Part shown: piece after piece, positions 54,578-63,000 of the stretch
Layout of the letters: every line of letters starts with the position of its first letter
How positions within the stretch are numbered: position 1 is the first letter of the stretch
Notes under the pieces: model-generated
Databases searched by the model: none
Seen by the model: only the letters and a program-made list of their open reading frames with translations
What the model was told of the DNA's origin: nothing
Source: Myxococcales bacterium
Lineage (GTDB): Bacteria > Myxococcota_A > Polyangia > Palsa-1104 > JAEUJZ01
Direction: 5' to 3'
DNA length: 64,000 nucleotides
Assembly: GCA_016794365.1 (NCBI GenBank)
Contig: JAEUKB010000097.1
Span: forward strand, 1 to 64,000
Made by a program: the position numbers and the translations under genes

Positions 54578-54868
54578 GTACGCCTCCGCAGGAATTCATC
54601 AAAGTCCTCTTGCGCCACCCGAATCACCCGTGCGCTCACCTCGACGTGGCGCATCGAGGAACGGATGAGCCGCAGCGCCTGCTTGAGCGAGATCGACAGA
54701 GCCTCCGCAATCTCGGCAGGTGTAAGGAGTCGCTTGTCTGTGAAACCCGACATGAGGCCGGGTCCGATCATATCACCTACGCATCAGCCTCGGGAATTGC
54801 TCTCTTACTTTCTGAATGATTTCTCAGTTTGGATAGCCTTGAGATAGTCCCAGCAGACGTTCCTGCCT

Positions 54869-54976
54869 TCACTGACTGAGGTGCATCGCCACCGTCCGGA
54901 GCGCAGCGCGGAACAATTGGTGATCGCGCTCGTCCTGCCCATCTCGCCACGGACTGAGTTCGTTGGCGTCACTCAT
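54869..54976 (-). CDS. 35-residue ORF coupled to the XRE gene
   Basis: The ATG overlaps the XRE stop as ATGA. It codes for MSDANELSPWRDGQDERDHQ and a further 15 residues ending MHLSQ. Coupling favours translation, but no family is recognised and the short length leaves doubt. Confidence 0.35.
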   Translation of the reverse strand: MSDANELSPWRDGQDERDHQLFRAALRTVAMHLSQ

Positions 54977-55482
54977 GGTGCGGTGGCGTCTGCGCAACTG
55001 ACGCCCCCATCCACAGGGCCGCATCGCTGCTCGTGCCCCGTCAGACAGTTCGCCAGCGCAATCGGCGCCAGCCCATCGTTTCGGTCTTCCAGCAGGAGCT
55101 GACTGCGACGGCTGTGAACGGCAGCTTGCTTTCCCTCGGCCCAGCGCAAAATACCGTCGAGTGTCTCCGCTCGGTCTTTGGACCGCTGATTCCGCGCCCA
55201 ACAAATCACCGATTGGAGCACTTGCTCTCTCGTCGAAAGATCAACAAGAGTCAGCGTAAAGCGCAGGAAGTTGACCCCAGATGAGTGGGAGCGGTGGGCG
55301 GATAGCTGGGAACGGAACGGCTCCGGCAGATCATCGATCGCCAGTCGCAGTTCAGGGACCGACAAAAGTGCCGCGAGGGTTTTGATGGAAGGCGTCTTGC
55401 CTCGCTCGATCATCTTGAGGGTCGAATCCGAAAGCCGCGCGAGCGATGCCAGCTGATAGAAATCCCCTATCAAACGCGGCAT
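54973..55482 (-). CDS. XRE-type HTH regulator
   Basis: The N-terminal HTH reads LASLARLSDSTLKMIERGKT, then PSIKTLAALLSVPELRLA, the XRE pattern of recognition helix followed by ERGxxPSxxTL. The rest (~100 residues) is not recognised. Its start codon region overlaps the broken HNH gene in another frame, and the first helix of the usual five-helix HTH seems short, so the gene may be a fusion or truncated at its start. Probably regulates the island. Confidence 0.55.
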   Translation of the reverse strand: MPRLIGDFYQLASLARLSDSTLKMIERGKTPSIKTLAALLSVPELRLAIDDLPEPFRSQLSAHRSHSSGVNFLRFTLTLVDLSTREQVLQSVICWARNQRSKDRAETLDGILRWAEGKQAAVHSRRSQLLLEDRNDGLAPIALANCLTGHEQRCGPVDGGVSCADATAP

Positions 55483-55844
55483 CAAGATGAGGAGCCAAGA
55501 GGAATCCGTTCCAGATGTCGAGCCGCTCGGCATCGGTTTCGCAGTCGGACCAGGGCTTTATGTGACTGGATCGCAGCAGTTCAGGAATCGCAAGTCCAGT
55601 CACATCACGTTCTTCGGCAGGATGCCGACGTTGCCGAGCTGGATCGCAGCAGTTCAGGAATCGCAAGTCCAGTCACGGCACAGCGGCCTTCCCAGAACTC
55701 GAGCAGTCCTTGGCGAAACACATCTTGGCCGATGCGCTGCACGACGAGACGCTCAACTTCGGTTTTGCACGGCAGACTCTCTGTCTTGCGTAGGAACGTG
55801 TGCAGAAGCTCATCTGGGAGTGTGCTGGAGTGCGCCGTGAAAAT
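55465..55844 (-). pseudogene. HNH endonuclease broken by a 73-bp duplication
   Basis: Read leftward from 55844, the frame gives VERLVVQRIGQDVFRQGLLE, then FWEGRCAVTGLAIPELLRSS, the Cys-containing start of an HNH_2 domain. It then hits a stop. In another frame the block VTGLAIPELLRS repeats and continues SHIKPWSDCETDAERLDIWN, then GFLLAPHLDAAFDRGFLS, the rest of the HNH site (His, Asn, His). Removing one 73-bp copy restores a continuous domain. Both ends are also missing: a stop precedes the 5' side and the 3' side runs into the XRE gene. Confidence 0.75.
55566..55676. repeat. 73-bp tandem duplication (38-bp direct repeats)
   Basis: The 38-base block starting CTGGATCGCAGCAGTTCAGG occurs at 55566-55603 and 55639-55676, identical, with 35 unrelated bases between. 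The 73-base offset is not a multiple of three and breaks the HNH gene. Confidence 0.9.
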
Positions 55845-55965
55845 TCAGGAAAGACCGATGACCTAAGCCTCAGCAGCGCCCGCCGGATTTTTTGGAAGAT
55901 CCCGCATTTGTACCGCGTACTTGCCAGCCTCACGAAGAGTTAGAAATGTCTGTCTGCGAACCGGC

Positions 55966-56037
55966 TCAAAAAGTGATTCTCCCGTCGATTCCTTCGAGTG
56001 CGTACACAAGAAGGTTGGGATCGACCATGACAGGCAT
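55966..56037 (-). pseudogene. VapC (PIN domain) stub
   Basis: Only 23 residues: MPVMVDPNLLVYALEGID and a few more, then a stop. This is the first strand of a PIN domain, with the metal-binding Asp (VDPNLLVYAL, like VDTNVLLYAL). The remaining ~110 residues are absent. It begins one base after the antitoxin-like stop (TGACATG), the normal vapBC arrangement, so this is the truncated toxin of that pair. Confidence 0.65.
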
Positions 56038-56038
56038 G

Positions 56039-56233
56039 TCAGATCGTGTGTAGCTCGGCGAGCACTTCTTCGAAGGGCTTGTTGAAGACCGGACCGTTCT
56101 TCTTCATTTCTTCAGCGACGAGCTGAAACACTTCCCAAGGACTCTGCGGATCGACGGGGCGCTTGTCCTTCGTCGACTTGGTCTTGGATTGTGCAGGCTC
56201 GCGAGTTCGTCGTGTTTGCTTGGCCGAGGACAT
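56039..56233 (-). CDS. VapB-like antitoxin of a toxin-less pair
   Basis: A 64-residue protein with a basic N-terminus and a helical C-terminus (SPWEVFQLVAEEMKKNGPVF, then NKPFEEVLAELHTI). The position, one base upstream of a PIN-domain stub, identifies it as the antitoxin partner by context, not by sequence family. Confidence 0.55.
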   Translation of the reverse strand: MSSAKQTRRTREPAQSKTKSTKDKRPVDPQSPWEVFQLVAEEMKKNGPVFNKPFEEVLAELHTI

Positions 56234-56295
56234 GGCTCACTTCCTCAACGCCACCATGCAACGCCAAAGACCGGATTGCAAGCCGTTCGATCGAG

Positions 56296-56403
56296 AGGGA
56301 AAGCCAGGCTGCCGGACGCTGCTACAGAAGTGCCATCTGCCCTGGCTTGCGCTTCCTCGTAGACTTCCGCGCTCGCTTGATTCCCTGGGTCGCTTTGAGT
56401 CGC
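56296..56403. repeat. 108-bp direct repeat, left copy
   Basis: Identical to 57331-57438 over 108 bases (offset 1035). The first copy begins AGGGAAAGCCAGGCTGCCGG. On the minus strand, bases 56322-56403 code for the last 27 residues of the basic protein found intact at 57357-57647 (ending KRKPGQMALL), here a fragment. The two copies bracket the VapBC-like pair. Confidence 0.95.
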
Positions 56404-56579
56404 CAAACGTAACCTTCGACGGCGGCAGACATCGCCGCTTCGAGGTCTTCCGCGTCCGCCGCTACAACGTCGAAATGCTCATCACCGAGCTGGCCGACCT
56501 AGGCTGGCGCTGCGTCTATCACACCCTCTACGGCCCCTCCCCAGAACACATGGCCTTGCTACTGCTACAGAGGGAGTGA
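56404..56579 (+). pseudogene. 3' fragment of an unknown gene next to the repeat
   Basis: After the repeat the plus strand reads RRFEVFRVRRYNVEMLITEL, then DLGWRCVYHTLYGPSPEHMA and a stop, a well-formed protein C-terminus. Its N-terminal part is replaced by the repeat, so the gene is probably truncated there. Family not recognised. Confidence 0.4.
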
Positions 56580-56650
56580 GGGACTTTCGTCGGATTTGCA
56601 TGGCGGGCCGGTTGGGTCTGCGCTAAAGACGGAGGCAAAAGGAGCGACCC

Positions 56651-56881
56651 ATGCGGAACCTGAATTTGCATGTCCACGTCCCCAGAGATCGCCGAGTCAT
56701 GCTACAGCTTCCCGAAGATGTCGAGCCGGGCGACCTGGAGATCACCGTCATCGTGCGCAGTCCTCGTCGCACGGTAGAGAGGGACTCGTTGTTGAGTCGC
56801 CTGCCTGATCTGCGGATTGACAAGTGGCCAGAGGGAATGACTTTTAGCCGCAGCGAACTGTATGGTGACGATGGACGCTAG
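56651..56881 (+). CDS. vapB: VapB-like antitoxin
   Basis: A 76-residue protein preceded by GGAGCGACCC. It has the N-terminal strand-helix start (MRNLNLHVHVPRDRRVMLQL), an acidic turn (PEDVEPGDLEITVIV) and a charged C-terminus that would wrap around the toxin. Its end overlaps the toxin start by 11 bases. Assigned by position and size; the family of the DNA-binding part is not clear. Confidence 0.6.
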   Translation: MRNLNLHVHVPRDRRVMLQLPEDVEPGDLEITVIVRSPRRTVERDSLLSRLPDLRIDKWPEGMTFSRSELYGDDGR

Positions 56882-57311
56882 ACGGATTTTTCTCGACACC
56901 AACATCCTGATCAGCGCCATTGTTCCCGATTCTCCCCGGTACTTTCACGCCCGTGGAGTCCTTCAGCGCTTGGAGCGCTCGATCTCGGAGTTATGGATCA
57001 GCCGACAAGTTCTGCGTGAGTTTCTGTCGGCACTTACCAGGCCGCAGGTGTTCGTCAAACAGTTTCCATTGTCGGCGCTTCTTACGGCCGCCAACGAATA
57101 CGAACAAGTGTTCGTCGTGGCTGAGGATCACGCGCTGGTCACTCAGCAACTCTATTTCCTGCTCGACAAGATCCCGTGTGGAGGCAAGCAGGTACACGAC
57201 GCAAACATCGTGGCGACCATGCTCGCATTCGATATCTCTCAGCTTGTGACCTACAACACCGAGGACTTCTCACGCTTTTCTGGTTTGATTGAGGTTGTTT
57301 CGGAGGTGTAG
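56871..57311 (+). CDS. vapC: VapC-type PIN-domain toxin
   Basis: A complete PIN domain of 146 residues: RIFLDTNILISAIVPDSP (first Asp), ISRQVLREFLSAL (Glu), VHDANIVATML (Asp), and LVTYNTEDFSRF (Thr/Asp). These acidic residues bind magnesium for ribonuclease activity. The ATG at 56871 overlaps the antitoxin gene. Bracketed by the 108-bp repeats, so it may have been acquired as a cassette. Confidence 0.8.
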   Translation: MDARRIFLDTNILISAIVPDSPRYFHARGVLQRLERSISELWISRQVLREFLSALTRPQVFVKQFPLSALLTAANEYEQVFVVAEDHALVTQQLYFLLDKIPCGGKQVHDANIVATMLAFDISQLVTYNTEDFSRFSGLIEVVSEV

Positions 57312-57330
57312 ACAGTCAGCGTTGCATGGC

Positions 57331-57438
57331 AGGGAAAGCCAGGCTGCCGGACGCTGCTACAGAAGTGCCATCTGCCCTGGCTTGCGCTTCCTCGTAGACT
57401 TCCGCGCTCGCTTGATTCCCTGGGTCGCTTTGAGTCGC
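57331..57438. repeat. 108-bp direct repeat, right copy
   Basis: Identical to 56296-56403. This copy lies in the 3' end of the basic-protein gene (57357-57647) and 26 bases beyond its stop codon, so it is probably the original location from which the left copy was made. Confidence 0.95.
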
Positions 57439-57647
57439 TTCTGGATCGCTTGGGTCGCTGTGCGGCGGCTCTTCTTTCGGGCTGGGGTGGCGGCTCGGAG
57501 GTTGCTGGCTGCGCTGCTCTTGCTTCCTGCTGCGCTCTTGGGCTTGTTGCTGCCCGAGCTGCTCCGCTTCCGCTTGGTCGGTTCTTTGACCATCACCAGC
57601 TCGTACTCTCCGCCGCGCTGGCTCTTGTAGGTTCGCTTCTTTTCCAT
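57357..57647 (-). CDS. Small Lys/Arg/Ala-rich basic protein
   Basis: A 96-residue protein rich in Lys, Arg, Ser and Ala (SGSNKPKSAAGSKSSAASNL, for example) with a GAGGAGA ribosome site. The composition resembles histone H1-like or DNA-binding tails, but no family is certain. It starts nine bases after the stop of the gene at 57657-58085, so the two form an operon. Its C-terminal 27 codons are duplicated at 56322-56403. Confidence 0.55.
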   Translation of the reverse strand: MEKKRTYKSQRGGEYELVMVKEPTKRKRSSSGSNKPKSAAGSKSSAASNLRAATPARKKSRRTATQAIQKRLKATQGIKRARKSTRKRKPGQMALL

Positions 57648-57656
57648 CTCTTCTCC

Positions 57657-58085
57657 TCACCGCCTTGCGGCGCATGCACAGGGTTTCGTCAGTCCTTGGG
57701 CCGCTTGCGGCGGTTCCCAGCGCTGTTCTTCGGGGCTCCACATCACCACCGCTGCGCCTTCTCGCTTGCGGCTGTTGTATTCGACCACCGCCTCGGCTTT
57801 GTTTAGGCTTCCCACCGCTTCCTTGACCTTCGCATCGCCCTGGCTGCCGTTTAGGTATTCCAGCACCGCGCTCTTTACGCCGTCTTTCGCGCTGCTCCCG
57901 AGCTTGTCGGTGAAGTCATCGAGCGGGCCTCGGCTCTCGCTGGTCATTACGACACCCGCTCTTCCCGCTTCGGTACCTTGCAGCTCCAGATCAGCGGCCA
58001 CCGCAACGTAGGCGGCGCGATGCTCGCGGAAGTCTTCGATCGTTCGTACGGGCAGACCGAATCGATCTTTGGGTCCACCTTCCAT
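57657..58085 (-). CDS. Uncharacterised 142-residue protein
   Basis: No signal or membrane segment. Its middle part is helical and charged (DDFTDKLGSSAKDGVKSAVL, then KVKEAVGSLNKAEAVVEYNS), and it ends in a Cys/Arg tail. Not recognised. It is followed closely by the basic-protein gene. The 15-bp repeats lie just upstream of its start. Confidence 0.5.
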   Translation of the reverse strand: MEGGPKDRFGLPVRTIEDFREHRAAYVAVAADLELQGTEAGRAGVVMTSESRGPLDDFTDKLGSSAKDGVKSAVLEYLNGSQGDAKVKEAVGSLNKAEAVVEYNSRKREGAAVVMWSPEEQRWEPPQAAQGLTKPCACAARR

Positions 58086-58115
58086 AGCAGGTGCCTGTCT
58101 GTACTGTAGGAAAGC

Positions 58116-58170
58116 GGACTCTGTACGGAAGGACTCTGTACGGAAGGACTCTGTACGGAAGGACTCCGTG
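58116..58170. repeat. 15-bp tandem repeats
   Basis: GGACTCTGTACGGAA occurs three times in perfect register (58116, 58131, 58146), with a fourth partial copy from 58161. The unit shares GGACTCTG with the 11-bp array at 7694-7803. It lies upstream of the leftward gene at 58085. Confidence 0.85.
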
Positions 58171-58355
58171 GAAGCGCATTCCTTCTTGCCTACGGCGCAC
58201 TCCTTTTTGTCAGCTTGATGCGGACGCTCACGCTGCTTCTACAGCGACGCTGAACAGACACTCTATCGCCTAGATTCTTGATCTGAAATAGGATGACAAG
58301 GAGCTCTGTTCGACGGGCTCATCCTAAAGCTTACCCCTTTCTTTGGAGAGCGCTC

Positions 58356-59771
58356 ATGCGTACAACATACCTGATCCTGGGCGTATCGATTCCGTGTCTG
58401 ACTGCGCTGGGATTTTTTGCCTGCTCGACGCCAGGTGATACTTATCTGCCTGCGCTGGACAGTGGAATCAGCAGTGATTCTGTAGAGCAGCTGCTGACCA
58501 CCAAGTGCGCCATCGCAGGCTGCCACGGTGACAGCGGAACCGCCGCAGAAGGACTTATCCTAAGTGCAAGCGTCGCACTTCGGAACACTGTGAATGTGCC
58601 CTCTTCCCAGGATCCAGCGCGTCGCCTCATCGCCCCCGGACAGCCCAGCGCGAGCTATCTGTTCTGCAAAGTCGATCCAAGCTGCTCGCAGATCGTCGGC
58701 GCACACATGCCACTTGGGACTCCGCTCAGCACAGCAGAGCTTGATCTACTACGCAGCTTCATCGCGGGCGGAGCCGGAGGCGTAAACGATGGTGGCACAG
58801 GGACTCCTACAGACATGACAGTGGTGGACAATGTAGCGCCTACTTTTGCAGGACTCACAACGGCTACATCGGCTCCCAGCTCCATCTCTCTTACGTGGTC
58901 TGCTGCAAGTGACAATGTCTCAAAAGCCGCTGATATCAAGTACTTGATCTATCAATCCACGACGGCGGGAGGACAGAACTTCGCAGCGCCAAGCTACGTC
59001 TCTCTACCGGGAGCAACCGACTATGTTGTGGGCAAGCTGAACACCAGCACCAAGTATTTCTTCGTGGTGCGCGCGCAAGATCAAGCGGGCAATACAGATG
59101 GAAATCGCACCGAACAGAGTGCCACGACTCCTGCACAAGCAGACAACATGGCACCTACGTTTGCGGGGCTTAGCACAGCCACAGCAGCAGGAAACAGCAT
59201 CACCCTGTCGTGGAGCGCAGCCACAGACACCGTCAGCTCAGCCGCGCAGATCGTCTATCACATCTACCAAGCAACGACGGCGGCAGGCGAAAACTATGCA
59301 ACCCCTACCTTCACCACCACACCGGGTGCAACCCAGTTTGTGGTCAGCGGCTTAACCACCAGAATGACCTACTACTTTGTGGTTCGCGCCCAAGATCAAG
59401 CAGGCAATATCAGCGTCAACACCGTCGAAAAGAGCGCACTCACACAGGCCCCCAGCTTCGCTACGCAGGTTCAGCCGATCTTCACCAAGAGCTGCGGAGG
59501 CAACGGCTGTCATGCAGGAGCGAGCCCCGCGCAAGGTCTCGATCTCTCGATTGGAAAGAGCTACGCCAGCTTGGTCAACGTCGCCAGCGCGCAATGTCCC
59601 ACCACCAAGCGAGTCGTTCCATCGTCCACAACCACCAGCTACTTGATGCACAAGATCCAAGGCGCAGGACCGTGCTTTGTCGGCAGTCGCATGCCAAAAG
59701 GAGCGCCGCTTTCCGCTGCGGATCAAAACACCATAAGTGGCTGGATCTCCGCTGGCGCACCGAACAACTGA
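58356..59771 (+). CDS. Lipoprotein with two CX4CH motifs and two FN3 domains
   Basis: The ATG at 58356 has GGAGAG upstream and opens a lipoprotein signal ending FFAC (Cys22). N-terminal block: TTKCAIAGCHGDSGTAAE, with PSASYLFCKVDPSC and MPLGTPLSTAELDLL, which looks like a c-type cytochrome domain with CX4CH spacing. Two FN3-like modules follow (TFAGLTTATSAPSSISLTWS, then TFAGLSTATAAGNSITLSWS). The C-terminal block repeats the first: KSCGGNGCHAGASPAQGLDL and MPKGAPLSAADQNTISGW. A two-end duplicated heme-like domain flanking FN3 units suggests a surface electron-transfer or binding protein; whether heme is attached is not shown. Confidence 0.75.
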   Translation: MRTTYLILGVSIPCLTALGFFACSTPGDTYLPALDSGISSDSVEQLLTTKCAIAGCHGDSGTAAEGLILSASVALRNTVNVPSSQDPARRLIAPGQPSASYLFCKVDPSCSQIVGAHMPLGTPLSTAELDLLRSFIAGGAGGVNDGGTGTPTDMTVVDNVAPTFAGLTTATSAPSSISLTWSAASDNVSKAADIKYLIYQSTTAGGQNFAAPSYVSLPGATDYVVGKLNTSTKYFFVVRAQDQAGNTDGNRTEQSATTPAQADNMAPTFAGLSTATAAGNSITLSWSAATDTVSSAAQIVYHIYQATTAAGENYATPTFTTTPGATQFVVSGLTTRMTYYFVVRAQDQAGNISVNTVEKSALTQAPSFATQVQPIFTKSCGGNGCHAGASPAQGLDLSIGKSYASLVNVASAQCPTTKRVVPSSTTTSYLMHKIQGAGPCFVGSRMPKGAPLSAADQNTISGWISAGAPNN

Positions 59772-60024
59772 CGCAACGAAGGTAGGCGCAAAACAGACAG
59801 CATCACACGGTAGATCCAGCTGCGGATCCCAGCCAAGTCCGCGAATTCCCAAGGTCATTTGTCGGCACTCCTTTGCGATATTTCTTCGTCGCTGAAGCGG
59901 ATTTATAAGACGAACAGACTACATTGACCGATTGTCTGCCCCGCCGATACCATACAGGCGGACTGGTTGAGCGCAGACCGCTCTCACTTGCTGCTGCCTT
60001 CGATCGTCCAAACTGAGGATGGCA

Positions 60025-63000
60025 ATGCTGACGCTAAGCGGCTACACGATCGAAGGAATCATTCATCGCGGACGAGAGACTACGATCTATCGCGGAGTCC
60101 GTGACAGCGACGGATTTCCGGTTGCCATCAAAGTCTCTTCACGGCCCATTCCGACTCCGCGAGATCGCGCTCGGCTGCGGTATGAATACGAGCTTCTGAA
60201 AGAGCTGGAACAGCCTGGTGTGGTACGTGCGCTCAGTCTAGAGAACGGTTCCAAAGGACTTTGTCTGGTTCTCGAACGACTGTCAGGACTGCCGCTCGAT
60301 CAGTATCTTCCGCAGAGCATTCCGACGATCCGACAGTCGCTGGATCTGGCGATTGCGATGACCTCATCGATCGCCGCCGTACACAGTCGCAACATCGTTC
60401 ACAAAGATCTCAAGCCGCATCACTTGGTCTTCGATCCAGCGACAGGAAGTATCACGCTGCTGGACTTCGGAATTGCAACACGACTGGGACAAGTGGCCGC
60501 GCAGAGTCAAGGTCCGAGCGGACTGGAAGGAACCCTGGCGTATCTGTCTCCTGAACAGACAGGCCGGGTGAATCTGTCTCCTGATCGAAGGAGTGATCTG
60601 TATTCGCTGGGAGTCCTGCTCTACGAGCTGTTTACTGGCGTTCTTCCGTTTACTTCCATCGATCCGATGGAGCTGCTCTACAGCCACGTTGCCCGACGAG
60701 CACTGGTTCCGCATGCGCGCAATCCACAGATTCCGGAAGTGCTGTCTGCGATCATCATGAAGCTGCTCGCAAAGGCACCGGAAGAGCGCTATCAGAGCGT
60801 TCTGGGTCTGCGCGCAGATCTCATGGAGTGTGCCAAGCTGATGGATCAGCATGGCCGGACTCCGTTCACGATGACGCTTGGGAGTCGCGACTTTCCGTAC
60901 GATCTACAGCTGTCGCGCAAGCTCTACGGTCGCAGCAAAGAACGCGAGCAGTTCCGCCAGCTCTTTCACAAAGTTCGCGACGGTGGAAGCGCGCTCGTAC
61001 TGCTGTCTGGCTATTCCGGTGTCGGCAAGTCTGCACTGCTTGCAGAGCTGCAAAAAGAAGTCCTTTTGCACAACGGACTGTCTGGATCTGGAAAGTTTGA
61101 TCCGCTTCATCGCAGCACACCGTACAGCTCCATTGCGCATGCCCTGCGCGAGCTGCTCCAACAAATCCTTGCGCTGGATTCGGCTGCGCTGTCACGCTGG
61201 CAAAAGCGCATCGGATCCGCACTGGGAGAGAGTGCTTCGTCGCTGACGCTGATGATTCCAGAGCTTAGCGCGCTGCTTGGTCCGCTTCCAAGTGCTGCAG
61301 AGCTAGGTCCAGCAGAGTCCCAGAATCGCTTTGACATCGCGGTCGATTCCCTGATCCGTACACTCTGTCAAAGTGGTCAGCCGCTGCTGATCGCACTGGA
61401 TGACTTGCAGTGGGCGGATCCCGCTTCGCTCCGACTGATTCACGTTCTGTTTTCCCAGAGTGCTCCGCGCGGGCTGATGCTCGTCGGTACGTATCGCGAC
61501 AATGAAGTCGATGATTCCCATCCGCTCCAGGTCACACGGACCGCACTCCTTCGCGAAGGAGCCGTGGTCGCAGAGATCAAGCTACAGCCGCTTCATTTCG
61601 ATGAGCTTCAGTCTCTGCTCGCGGATTCCTTGCGCCTTCCGATCGATCAAGTCGAGCCGCTTGCACGCTGTGTGTTTGACAAGACCCAAGGCAATCCGTT
61701 CTTCGCCAGTCAGTTCCTTTCCGCGCTGTATCGCGACGGACTGCTGGTCTTTTCGATGGATCGCCAGCGCTGGGAATGGAACCAGACAGAGATCACCCAG
61801 CGCAATGTCACCGACAACGTAGTCGAGTTTATGTACGAGCGCCTGAAGCTGCTGTCTGCATCCACCCAGCGGCTCATCACGCTTGCAGCATGCATCGGTC
61901 ATGAGTTCGCGTTAGGAGTCCTGTCACGCATTGCAGAGCAGTCCGCAGAGCGCATCATTTCATGTCTGCACGAAGCGCTACGCGAAGGAATCATTCAGCC
62001 ACTGTCGTCGGAACATCGCTATCTGGGACTCATGGAAGAGGAGTCCCAAGTCAGTGCCAGCGCCAGCTATCGATTCATTCACGATCGCGTATCCGAAGCT
62101 GCATACAACCTGATCCCGGAAGCGGAGCGCGCCACAGTGCGGCTGCGGATTGGACGACTTCTGCTTCCAGAGCTGCAAGCTCAGAGCGCACAGCTTGATG
62201 ATGGGAATCGTCTGTTTACCGTCGTCAATCATCTCAATCATGGGCGAACGCTGCTGACCGATCCTGCTGAGCGCTCTGAGCTGATCGATCTGAATCGTCG
62301 CGCAGCGGAAAGAGCGCGCCAAGGTGCCGCTTTCTCGACCGCTTCCGAGCACTACAGAGTCGCGCTGGAGCTCCTTGCGCAGTCAAATAGCGAAGATCAG
62401 GATGACCTTCACATTCAGCTCCTCCAGGGGTTTGCGGAAAGTGAGTCTCTGTGTGGACGATTTGAAGCGGCAGAAGAGTGCTTTCAGCGCATCGAGACAC
62501 TGGCACCAACCGTTCTTTCCCGTGCAAGGTCAACATGTCTGCGGCTCAAGCTCTATCAAGTTGCAGGACGTTATCGTGAAGCAGTTCGATTGGCAGAGCG
62601 TGCGCTAAAAGATCTACATATCAATCTTCCAGGCACAACAGAAGAAATCAACTCAGCGTTTGCGTCGGAAATTTCAGATGTTCCGCGCAACATGAAGAAT
62701 CGACAGATTGAAGATCTACTACATTCTCCACTTGTTCATGATCCATATATTCAAGTAAGCATCGATCTTCTCTCAAACGCCGCGCCTTGTGCATATATTG
62801 GACAACCGGAAGCATTTCCATATATTGCACTCAAGATGCTAAACCTGTCGCTACAAAATGGCAATACATCAGAGTCTTGTTTTGCTTATAGCGCATATGG
62901 ATTGATGCTGGTTGCTGCATTTGGAGACATTGAATCTGGTTATCGATTTTCTGAGATGTCGATCCAGCTCAATGAAAAGCTCAACGATGTCAGCAAGCGC

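Noticed and set aside
55000..58356. Second copy of the tRNA-Phe 3' end as the right attachment site
   Set aside because: I scanned for TTCGATTCCGGCTCCGAGCA and shorter parts and saw no convincing match; a computed search could still find a degenerate copy.
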